Assembly: GCA_046328995.1 (NCBI GenBank)
Contig: JAXLVN010000003.1
Span: 62,001-126,000 of the forward strand
Source: JADJXV01 sp046328995
GTDB lineage: Bacteria > Bacteroidota > Ignavibacteria > Kapaibacteriales > UBA961
DNA length: 64,000 bases
Reading direction: 5' to 3'
In this document: in pieces, positions 43,345-51,252 of the stretch
How the letters are laid out: every line of letters starts with the position of its first letter
How positions within the stretch are numbered: position 1 is the first letter of the stretch
The notes under the pieces: generated by a model
What the model saw: the letters and a program-made list of their open reading frames with translations, nothing else
The model's database searches: none
What the model was told of the DNA's origin: nothing
Translations under genes and position numbers: made by a program

Positions 43345-43881
43345 ATGAACATATTCTATAAGTCGCTTACCGTAGTTTGGATAGCTTTACTTCTGTATGG
43401 TGTGACCATGATAGTTGTATCTATTCCACAAGTGATTGAGAGCGACAATGCGTATGTAGCCACGGAGCTTGTACCGGCTATTTCTTTTATTACAACTTAT
43501 CAGAAACTCAACAATCGATTACCCTCGACGCGGGAGTTTTATATTTGGGAAATTGAGACCTATCCGGAAAAAGCGAATATTGATAATGTAGATGATACGA
43601 TGCAAGCATCATATATTCAATATTCTTACAACTATCAGGAACAGCCCACTATCACCGGTGGTACGAAAGAAGGGGTTACTTCGGGATATCCTCGAAACTA
43701 CACGTTAGTAGTATATGCAAAACATGACTGGTTCGGCTACTACGATTCGAAAACCAAGACATATAGTACAAGTAAATCTCCGTGGAAAAATGGAATGTTC
43801 GGAGCTTTATTTGTGTGTGGTATAGGGTATTTATCGGTTCGGTTTTGGTTGATGAAATATTGGAGAAGGGATACTTTGTAG
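43345..43881 (+). CDS. Membrane protein of unknown function
   Basis: A 178-residue protein from ATG 43345 with an N-terminal membrane helix (about residues 8-28; VVWIALLLYGVTMIVVSIP) and a second near the C-terminus (about 157-175). Between them lies a ~120-residue outside domain rich in tyrosine and polar residues. No family recognised. The upstream extension to 43267 is rejected because it would translate a palindromic repeat. AT-rich. It heads a row of four small genes (43345-45375) with no recognised function. Confidence 0.65.
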   Translation: MNIFYKSLTVVWIALLLYGVTMIVVSIPQVIESDNAYVATELVPAISFITTYQKLNNRLPSTREFYIWEIETYPEKANIDNVDDTMQASYIQYSYNYQEQPTITGGTKEGVTSGYPRNYTLVVYAKHDWFGYYDSKTKTYSTSKSPWKNGMFGALFVCGIGYLSVRFWLMKYWRRDTL

Positions 43882-43908
43882 AACATTCGCTTAAAAATTA
43901 ATCCTCCT

Positions 43909-44226
43909 ATGATACCATTAACTCACAAAACAGAACAACTTATTGATAGATTGTTTACTGGCACAATCGTAAAACAAATCTCTCATATACTTCAACATGA
44001 ATGTGGTGATAATCTTCCTTTCTGTGAAAATAGTTCGCCAGAAACTATTGAAAGACTTCGATTTGCGGTGCTCAAAATTGCGGATGGCAATGAGCATGAT
44101 TTTCTACAGGCGATTGAGCTTGCGAAGATAGATTGGAGGGATTTATTAATGTGTGCTGGTTTTGCTGTTGATATATCTGAACATGAGCGTTGGGCGGATG
44201 ATATCTTATCAACATCAACGGCATAA
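43909..44226 (+). CDS. Small acidic protein of unknown function
   Basis: A 105-residue soluble helical protein, ATG at 43909, 27 bp after the preceding gene. The segment ERLRFAVLKIADGNEHDFLQ and the tail WRDLLMCAGFAVDISEHERW are reminiscent of small immunity-like or uncharacterised proteins found in families next to toxin genes, but no toxin gene is adjacent. AT-rich. Function unknown. Confidence 0.6.
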   Translation: MIPLTHKTEQLIDRLFTGTIVKQISHILQHECGDNLPFCENSSPETIERLRFAVLKIADGNEHDFLQAIELAKIDWRDLLMCAGFAVDISEHERWADDILSTSTA

Positions 44227-44317
44227 ATGGTATAACTGTAAAACTTTCCGACATTCTCGTAAACACACACATTCATTCCTCACTTTAATAGAAAAATGAG
44301 TTTCATAAAATATTCCA

Positions 44318-44707
44318 ATGAAAATACTCTACGAAACAAATCAACTGCAACTTGTTAGTGAATTTGAGAATGCGTTTATTGTCGATAAAGCAACCGGTAC
44401 TATACTGGCTGAGGATGATTTCTATGGTGATGCTTCTTGCGGTATAATCGCTGAAGATAATAGTTGGGTAATAATTGCCGGTCAGCACCTCTCATTTTGG
44501 AAAGAAAATAAATTCGTCAGAATCTCAGAATTACAAGAGATACATTCCTTGCGATATAAAGACCCCAATACCGTGGAAATTCTAATTGATCCATGGAGTG
44601 AACAATCATCAGTATGGGAAATCAATATTCGTACGCTTGAATACAAAAAAGTGCGAGAATTCAAAGATTATTCGGGAAAAGAATACACTGAAGATGTCAT
44701 GTGGTAG
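44318..44707 (+). CDS. Beta-rich protein of unknown function
   Basis: A 129-residue soluble protein from ATG 44318 with alternating short strands (FIVDKATGTILAEDDFYGDA; SWVIIAGQHLSFWKE; VWEINIRTLEYKKVREF), perhaps a small propeller-like or immunity-like fold. No signal peptide or catalytic motif. AT-rich, 92 bp after the previous gene, same strand. Function unknown. Confidence 0.6.
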   Translation: MKILYETNQLQLVSEFENAFIVDKATGTILAEDDFYGDASCGIIAEDNSWVIIAGQHLSFWKENKFVRISELQEIHSLRYKDPNTVEILIDPWSEQSSVWEINIRTLEYKKVREFKDYSGKEYTEDVMW

Positions 44708-44925
44708 GAATAACCTTCTATCCGATTTACACATTTATTTAAACGTAAATAATTGCTGATAAAACGGTTGTATAATTGCCACTCCGGAAAGTCTTTTAAC
44801 AATTCATTCTACCCAACACATTATTACGCGCAATTTAAAATAAAATGATGAGAAGATACGGTAGGGCAAAATAAAATCAAGGAGTTACAGGTAGTGTTAG
44901 GACTTTTCAGAAAGGAAATTGTCGC

Positions 44926-45375
44926 ATGAGGAAAAAGTATGTACTATATTTTGTCAGTGCCTTGTTATGCTTTACGTGCTACGGTGCACAAAGCGGAAAT
45001 AATGCTGATAACTTTGTTAAGGAATTGGAGAGGGAAATTAATACTTCCCTTTTTAACAAAAAGATTTTCAATGATACGGTAACTTTTGAGTTTTCAGGGA
45101 AGGTAATACCAACTACACAAGAGAGAACACAAAAAGTTAATTGGAATAGATTGAAAGTATTGTTTAAAGGAACTGATTATATAGTAATTCCTTATCCAAA
45201 TAGAAATAGAACAATAGTATTTAGAGTGCAAGGGCTGAATAAATATTTCGAAGTAAAAAACCACAATTATAGTTTTATTTTTGGTGTAAATAATCAGGGG
45301 AAGATTGCGCTCATTCAAGAAGTGAAAATAGAACTTCCACCTAATGCACCACCAATACCAATTTATAAGAAATGA
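44926..45375 (+). CDS. Small secreted protein of unknown function
   Basis: A 149-residue protein with a likely signal peptide (YVLYFVSALLCFTCYG, residues 5-20; a cysteine there could be a weak lipobox, FTCYG). The mature part is basic and beta-rich (TVTFEFSGKVIPTTQ; YIVIPYPNRNRTIVFRVQGL) and ends in a proline-rich tail PPNAPPIP. AT-rich, 219 bp from the preceding gene. No family recognised. Confidence 0.65.
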   Translation: MRKKYVLYFVSALLCFTCYGAQSGNNADNFVKELEREINTSLFNKKIFNDTVTFEFSGKVIPTTQERTQKVNWNRLKVLFKGTDYIVIPYPNRNRTIVFRVQGLNKYFEVKNHNYSFIFGVNNQGKIALIQEVKIELPPNAPPIPIYKK

Positions 45376-45501
45376 AGAACCTTGTATTTTTAGTCCTGTC
45401 AGATCTTAGAACTGAACGTAAATACTCCAGATAAAACGCTTACAAGATAGCCAATCAGAAAAGTCTCGATTCAATTCATCCGGACGTAAATTTTCCCTTG
45501 A

Positions 45502-45785
45502 CTAGACTCCAGCTTTCAGCTGGAGGAAATAGTTAGAAAAGAAGGCTTTAGCCAAATTCTGCGTTTGTGGTCTGGAATAAATTCCAGCCCTACAATTTTG
45601 ATCGAGCCGCCGGCTCTTTTTGGTATTTGATTGATGGATGATGTAGGTTTGATGTATCGTTGTCGAATACATTGAAAAATCAATAGATACCAAAACGTTC
45701 CGCTAGGAACGAACAAATTGTAGCAACGGATTTTAATCCGTTGAAAGGATATTAATCCGTTGAAAGGATATTAATCCGTTGAAAA
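45502..45785. repeat. Repeat-rich gap (long repeat shared with 53.85-54.13 kb)
   Basis: Begins with the CTAGACTCCAGC palindrome (45502-45525). From about 45558 a ~190-bp block matches 53851-54035: TGCGTTTGTGGTCTGGAATA, a GTAG-headed palindrome on the minus strand (GTAGGGCTGGAATTTATTCC), a segment GAGCCGCCGGCTC and CAAAACGTTCCGCTAGGAAC. A third GTAG-headed palindrome, GTAGCAACGGATTTTAATCC, and tandem copies of GAAAGGATATTAATCCGTT end the block. Short reading frames here (starting FVPSGTFW) exist in both copies but read through palindromes, so they are not called as genes. Confidence 0.88.
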
Positions 45786-45805
45786 ATTATTACAATAGAG
45801 CTCTT

Positions 45806-47782
45806 ATGAACAGTACAGACATCGAACAAACATTGCTCGAATACGAGCAACTATGTGTGGGTAATGCTTCGCCCGAAGAGAGAAAAGCATTTCTTGTCGA
45901 TGCACTGCAGCGTTTTGGAAGTACAGCAAGTAATGGAATTGACCATGAATTGAGTTTATTTGTTCATCTTCAAATTCAATTATGCTATATGCTTAGCAAA
46001 GAAGGCAAGTATGAACAGGCGCTGCCGACAGCAAAAACAATCGCAGAAAGGGAGGATATCGAGAGGAAAACCCGTATCTACTGCCGTAATCTTCTTGGCT
46101 TTCTATTTGAAATATCAGGGGATATTGATCAAGCACTTGAGCAGTATTTGAGAGGAATGGAGATAGCAGTATCGGATAGTTTGAAAAATGAACAAGCTCT
46201 TTGTGCCGGTAATATCGGGAAAATATATGGTCGGTTGTCTGATTATAGTCAGGCACTGTTTTATTTCAATCAAGCGTATGATGTCCATTGCCAAAATGGA
46301 AATAACGTCGCGTGCGGGAATGTTGCAATCAACATTGGAATTGTCTATTATTATGTAGGAGACTTCGACAATGCGCTCGAATGGTGGAATAAATCCCTTG
46401 TTATTTATGAAAAAGCCGAGGATTCACGAGGAGTGATGTCTGCCGGAATGCACCTCGGCAATCTCTATGGAGAGATAGGAGACTTAGAAAATGCTCTCTA
46501 TTGGTATCAAAAAGCAGAAGATATCGCGAGGAATGAAGAATATCCGGTATTTCTTGTGGAAATTATCGGGAATCTAAGCGCCACGTATGCGCAGTTCGGT
46601 CATTTTGATAAAGCATTGCACTATGCTCTTGAATCTATCGCACTCAACGACTCCGCTGCTGAAGTAGATAAAGCATTCCATCTTTTCAATGCAGGAGCAA
46701 TTTATATTCAATTGAACAGATATGAAGAAGCTAAGCAGTACCTTTTCGAGGCAGCCGCAATTTACAGCACTTATCCCTCCAAGCAGCATGAAGCAGTATT
46801 GCTCGGACATCTGGGTGCCCTATTTTCCAGTAAGGAATTTACGGAATATGACCCTGCAAAAGCTGAACAGTACTATATGCAGGCAATTCAATTAAATGAA
46901 GTAACAGGCGCTCATCATCAATCGGTAAAGCTCTATTCGCAGATCACAGAGTTGTACGCTGAGCAGCGGCAATGGGAGCAAGCGTATAGGGCGATGGAGA
47001 AACATCAGGAACTCGAAAAAGCCAATGCAAAGGAAAATGCCAAACTCTCAGCAGAGAGAATTAAATTTGAGAGGCGGACTGCCGAACTCGACAAGCAATT
47101 TGTCGTCGAAAGAGCCCGGCATAGCGCTACACAACACATCCTCCATAATATTCTTCCCGTGTCGATAGCCGAGCGAATCATCGGCGGTGAGAAGACTATC
47201 GCCGAATCCTTCCCGATGGTAAGCATCTTTTTCTTGGATATAGTTGGCTTTACCAAGCTTTCATCGCGAATATCACCGGAGGAATTAGTGGCGGGACTGA
47301 ATTCCATATTTACCGAACTCGACCGCTTGGCAGAGCGGCATAGCATCGAGAAAATCAAGACCATCGGCGACTCTTATATGGCAGTATGCGGTGTGCCGGA
47401 AGTACGGGCAGACCACGCAGAACGAATGGCACTTTTTGCTCTGGAAGTACGCGATGCCATACGTCAATTTAGATTCACACCGGATCGTATTGGCGTAACG
47501 ATACGCATGGGTTTGCATTGCGGCAGCGTGGTGGCGGGAGTGATTGGTGAACGGAAATTCGCCTACGATCTCTGGGGCGATGCTGTTAATACGGCAAGCA
47601 GAATGGAATCGCACGGCGAGCCCGGCAAAATTCATGTGTCGGAAGAATTTAAACATGCCGTAGAGACGTTGCATGCAACGTCTCTACATGCAACATCTCT
47701 ACAATTTATTGAACGCGGGGAAATGGATATCAAAGGCAAGGGATTACTGCGAACGTACTTTTTAGAACGCTATATGGAATGA
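45806..47782 (+). CDS. TPR protein with class III adenylate/guanylate cyclase domain
   Basis: A 658-residue cytosolic signalling protein. Tetratricopeptide repeats fill residues ~30-400 (for example GNIGKIYGRLSDYSQALFYF, MHLGNLYGEIGDLENALYWY), a coiled coil (about 405-445) follows, and the C-terminus is a class III nucleotide cyclase: FLDIVGFTKLSSRISPEEL with the first metal Asp, EKIKTIGDSYMAV with the second, and YDLWGDAVNTASRME. The Lys (KIKTIGD) and Asp (YDLWGD) at the base-selective positions favour adenylate cyclase. ATG 45806 is preferred. Oddly, a perfect 28-bp palindrome lies inside the coding region near its 3' end (47660-47687). Confidence 0.93.
   Translation: MNSTDIEQTLLEYEQLCVGNASPEERKAFLVDALQRFGSTASNGIDHELSLFVHLQIQLCYMLSKEGKYEQALPTAKTIAEREDIERKTRIYCRNLLGFLFEISGDIDQALEQYLRGMEIAVSDSLKNEQALCAGNIGKIYGRLSDYSQALFYFNQAYDVHCQNGNNVACGNVAINIGIVYYYVGDFDNALEWWNKSLVIYEKAEDSRGVMSAGMHLGNLYGEIGDLENALYWYQKAEDIARNEEYPVFLVEIIGNLSATYAQFGHFDKALHYALESIALNDSAAEVDKAFHLFNAGAIYIQLNRYEEAKQYLFEAAAIYSTYPSKQHEAVLLGHLGALFSSKEFTEYDPAKAEQYYMQAIQLNEVTGAHHQSVKLYSQITELYAEQRQWEQAYRAMEKHQELEKANAKENAKLSAERIKFERRTAELDKQFVVERARHSATQHILHNILPVSIAERIIGGEKTIAESFPMVSIFFLDIVGFTKLSSRISPEELVAGLNSIFTELDRLAERHSIEKIKTIGDSYMAVCGVPEVRADHAERMALFALEVRDAIRQFRFTPDRIGVTIRMGLHCGSVVAGVIGERKFAYDLWGDAVNTASRMESHGEPGKIHVSEEFKHAVETLHATSLHATSLQFIERGEMDIKGKGLLRTYFLERYME
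47660..47702. repeat. GTAGAGACG palindrome inserted in the cyclase coding sequence
   Basis: A perfect 28-bp palindrome GTAGAGACGTTGCATGCAAC-GTCTCTAC at 47660-47687, followed by a near-copy of its right half (ATGCAACATCTCTAC, 47688-47702). The stem is that of the family at 6010-6279, with a new centre. It adds in-frame residues VETLHATSLHATSL to the cyclase between two conserved parts, so the gene stays open. Confidence 0.95.
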
Positions 47783-47912
47783 AGTACTACGAGCCTACGT
47801 CTGCACGCACTCTCTCATACCATATCCGCACATGTCATCCGGTAGTGCGGAAGGCGACATGTGGCAGCTTCGAGAATGCCTGATGAAGTATCACTTCTCA
47901 ACTCTCCAAGTA

Positions 47913-49094
47913 CTATTTTAATGTAATAGTTAGCTGCTTCGGAACTGCTTTCCCGTAGGTAATATCACCACCTACTGCAAACGTAACATTCTTATTGGTC
48001 GGCATCTTTTTGAAAAAGACATAGTAGATGACTTTTACTAAGCGTTTGCCGTATTGAGTTGTTATATCCTGTTCGATCGCCGGCATGATAATATCCAGCA
48101 TATCGGCAGTAATGACACCCGGAGGAGTAATCTTCGGTGTAAATGTACCGTTACCATTGACTATATAGTTAACCGAAATCTTAGCCGTGTCACCGAATGT
48201 TACGGAATTACCGCCCTTTACCTCCATTGATTGAACCGTATAACCGGCGATATAGACCAAAAAACCATTTTGATTTCCGTCAAATTCTATCAACTTGTTC
48301 GTATTAAGAAAAGTCGGATAAAGATTTACTCCTTCATCATCAATATTCGGATTCGCCGATGCCGGCACGGCAACACTCCATGTAGCTGAGTTTTTGTCAG
48401 TGGTAAAGATATTATCAGTGGTCGATACCCACGAATCCTTGAGAAAGTCACTGTTGTTGGTCTTATGATCTATTCTATAGCTTTGACCGGGCTTGATGTC
48501 ATCAAATGTTACCAGGTTGGTCTTTGTTTCACCCGGCGCAATAACCAATGAATTGAATTGAAAATGAGGAGTGAGTTTTGGAAGAGGGAAATTAACCGAT
48601 ACGTGAAAGTTGAAATAATGCTCTATATTTGAAGTTTTAGATTTGCCGATAACTCGATATTCATACTTTATATTAACAAGTTGACTCTCATCGGCTGTTA
48701 CTTTCAAAGTAGTATAGCTCTCATCCTTCGTAATTTCAGGAGTTAATGTTAGTTTCAAACCATTTATAATCATGGTAGGAACCGGGTAAGGATTTACGCT
48801 CCATTCGACGTTTTTACTTCGAAGGTATAAGTCGGATTCTTTGTTATATTCATCAAGAGCGATCTTAAAGCTTGATTCACCTGATTTAGAAACATAGTAT
48901 ATTGTAGTACCGCCGTCAGCAACACTAGTTGGGGTAAAACCACTTGAAACATCTGAGTTCTCAATCCTAAAAAAAACTGTTCCTTCCTTAGTATCAAAAA
49001 CAGTGGGTTGATTAGTTTCAGCACAGGTCATCAACAAGACCGATCCTATTGTGCAGTATGTGAGTAGAGCTATGCGCTTTAAAAACAGTTTCAT
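47913..49094 (-). CDS. Predicted lipoprotein of unknown function
   Basis: A 393-residue protein. The N-terminus is a type II signal peptide ending in LLMTC (Cys ~24). The mature protein is beta-rich, with Ig-like or jelly-roll-like blocks, and no catalytic motif is recognised. Composition is AT-rich with many Asn, Thr and Lys, unlike the GC-richer neighbours, so recent transfer is possible. It is convergent with the cyclase gene (130 bp apart) and followed upstream by an 800-bp gap. Function unknown. Confidence 0.75.
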   Translation of the reverse strand: MKLFLKRIALLTYCTIGSVLLMTCAETNQPTVFDTKEGTVFFRIENSDVSSGFTPTSVADGGTTIYYVSKSGESSFKIALDEYNKESDLYLRSKNVEWSVNPYPVPTMIINGLKLTLTPEITKDESYTTLKVTADESQLVNIKYEYRVIGKSKTSNIEHYFNFHVSVNFPLPKLTPHFQFNSLVIAPGETKTNLVTFDDIKPGQSYRIDHKTNNSDFLKDSWVSTTDNIFTTDKNSATWSVAVPASANPNIDDEGVNLYPTFLNTNKLIEFDGNQNGFLVYIAGYTVQSMEVKGGNSVTFGDTAKISVNYIVNGNGTFTPKITPPGVITADMLDIIMPAIEQDITTQYGKRLVKVIYYVFFKKMPTNKNVTFAVGGDITYGKAVPKQLTITLK

Positions 49095-49896
49095 TCTTCC
49101 ACCTCGTATAAACTATTGAAGTATTAATTAATTAGTCTTGTACCACTATTTCTATACTCTACGCCAAACTAAGAACGCGAGAAAATGGTAGCACAACCAA
49201 ACATGCTTTATACTAAGTTACCGCACCTGATAGCATTTCCGCTTACCACTATACTCAGCACTATTAACACGGCAACCTGTAAATTCTTTCCCATACACAC
49301 CTCATAACTTGATTGTTTTACTATACCTAACGCGGAATCAACGTCCGCCGGTAGAATGAATTACATACAATGCAGGAATGAATTGTCCCGCTGTACCGGT
49401 GAAACCGGATAACATTCAGGAAATTATGAATTGAACCGGTAAGTACATACTTGTAGTACACTAATCTTGTCTGCGGGAGAGCCCTCGTGCTGAGCTTCAT
49501 GCCCGGATAGGATGTCCGACTATTACGCTCGGCTCACGGCTTGATGATTGGTGATCAATGTATGAAAAGAGTCCGAAAAGAAGTAGGATGAGTCAAAACG
49601 TATAATTGTCTCCCAATTAACAAGTTACAAAGATGTAAAATTTTATATACCATCGTCGCAAATTTACAAAAAAAAGTATGTAACCACAACAATTAAAAGT
49701 TAATTACACGGTAAGATAGTTCTTTTCTGAATCTTGCTGCACCGACGTAAAAATGAGTGCATACTACCTGAGAATGTCTGATTCTGTCGCTTATTGGAGA
49801 AAACATTCCACTTGGCCGGATATGTCCGGTATTTGTCTTGATAGAGTAGGATAAGTATTGTAATTTTGCAATGTTACATTCATTATTCTCCTCTTT
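49095..49896. other. Non-coding gap of about 800 bp
   Basis: Nothing convincing in it. It lies between the divergent starts of the lipoprotein (49094, minus) and the GlxA-type regulator (49897, plus), so it must contain both promoters. An ACCGGT-rich stretch lies around 49396-49440. The reading frame at 49693-50007 on the minus strand is an overlap of the regulator and has no family support. No tandem or palindromic repeat of the window's families is present here. Confidence 0.6.
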
Positions 49897-50814
49897 ATGA
49901 CTACTATTCTTTTTGTGCTCTTGCCGCATGTGCATCTCATGGACCTTGCCGGTCCGGATCAGGTATTTCTTGAAGCGATTGGGTATGGCGCCGACATGCG
50001 CGTTCAATACTGTAGCTGCACTGATACTGTTACGACGTCTGCCGCTTTGCCGTTTGGTGCGGTGCAGAATTTCCGGGATGTATCGCTTACCGAAGGCGAT
50101 TTTGTGATTATTCCCGGTGCTGAACTCTCCTACCTGCAGTCACCGGAATTCCGCAGCCGCACCGATTTCTTTGAATGGATCCGAGACTGCCGGCAGCGCG
50201 GAATTCGCCTGTGCAGTATATGCAGCGGCGCGTTTGCTCTCGCCGAAAGCGGTGTGCTCGACGGTCGCAAATGCACCACACACTGGAAGCGAACTTCGGA
50301 ATTACAGCAAATGTATCCAACAGTGCAAGTGATTGACAATGTTCTCTTTACAGAAGATGACAGAATCTATACCAGCGCCGGTATTGCCGCAGGAATAGAC
50401 CTTGCGCTCTACCTGGTCGAAGAAATGAACGGCGAGTATTTTGCTCATAAAGTCGCCCGGGAAATGGTGATTTATAGTCGGCGGAATGGAAATACGACGC
50501 AGCACAGCGAACTCCTGAGTTTCCGCAATCACATCCACGCCGGGATTCATAAAGTGCAGGACTGGCTGCACGAACACCTCCACGAGAAGTTTACCATCGG
50601 CGACCTCGCCGATATCGCCGCAATGAGCGAACGGAATTTTACCCGAATCTTCAAAAAAGAAACCTCGCTCACGGTGCATCAATACATCACCCGCCTGCGC
50701 AAGGAAAAGATCGAACAGCTCACGCGGAATTCTGACCTCTCACAATCGCAGGTAGCTGCACTGTGCGGACTTACAAGCGAACGTCAGATTAGTCGGATTA
50801 AGAATAAAAAGTGA
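49897..50814 (+). CDS. GlxA-like transcriptional regulator (DJ-1/PfpI + AraC HTH)
   Basis: A 305-residue regulator. Residues 1-~180 form a DJ-1/PfpI-like amidotransferase-type domain with the Cys elbow in CSICSGAFALAESGVLDGRK (C110-type position), which in this group is a ligand sensor rather than an enzyme. Residues ~215-300 are an AraC-type double helix-turn-helix (FTIGDLADIAAMSERNFTRI FKKE.., then ARL-type second helix). The target genes are unknown. It starts at ATG 49897 and stands alone between a large gap and a repeat array. Confidence 0.93.
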   Translation: MTTILFVLLPHVHLMDLAGPDQVFLEAIGYGADMRVQYCSCTDTVTTSAALPFGAVQNFRDVSLTEGDFVIIPGAELSYLQSPEFRSRTDFFEWIRDCRQRGIRLCSICSGAFALAESGVLDGRKCTTHWKRTSELQQMYPTVQVIDNVLFTEDDRIYTSAGIAAGIDLALYLVEEMNGEYFAHKVAREMVIYSRRNGNTTQHSELLSFRNHIHAGIHKVQDWLHEHLHEKFTIGDLADIAAMSERNFTRIFKKETSLTVHQYITRLRKEKIEQLTRNSDLSQSQVAALCGLTSERQISRIKNKK

Positions 50815-50841
50815 TATTTCGAAAGAACCTACAAACCCACA

Positions 50842-51177
50842 GTAGGGGCAAACCCTTACGGTTGCCCCGAACATAGGTGTATTTTGCAAAATCAATCCCA
50901 ACAATTCAAAACCCACGGTAGGGGCAACCCCTTGCGGTTGCCCCGAACAGAGGTGTATTTTGCAAAATCAATCCCGACAATTCAAAACCCACGGTAGGGG
51001 CAAACCCTTGCGGTTGCCCCGAACAGAGGTGTATTTAACAATGTCAACCCCGACAATTCAAAGCCCACCGGTAGGGGCAACCCCTTGCGGTTGCCCCGAA
51101 CAGAGGTGTATTTAACAATGTCAACCCCAACAATTCAAAACCCATCGGTAGGGGCAACCGCAAGGGATTGCCCCTAC
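50842..51177. repeat. 76/77-bp tandem repeats with GTAG-headed GGGCAACC palindromes
   Basis: Units begin at 50842, 50918, 50994, 51071 and 51148 (spacing 76, 76, 77, 77). Each starts GTAGGGGCAACCCCTTGCGG and continues TTGCCCCGAACAGAGGTGTA; the spacer reads like ATTTTGCAAAATCAATCCC. The palindrome has a 9-bp stem. The last unit breaks into an opposite-facing end CCCCTAC. Non-coding, before the M1-like gene. Confidence 0.95.
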
Positions 51178-51252
51178 GTCGGAATGTTCTCGCACAGATT
51201 CGATAATTTCGTTCTACCATTGCTATTACGCATTTATTAAACAAACAATACT

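Noticed and set aside
50842..51177. Possible CRISPR array with 76-bp period
   Set aside because: The 'spacers' are almost identical among units and the repeated word is a GTAG-headed palindrome; it is a REP tandem array.
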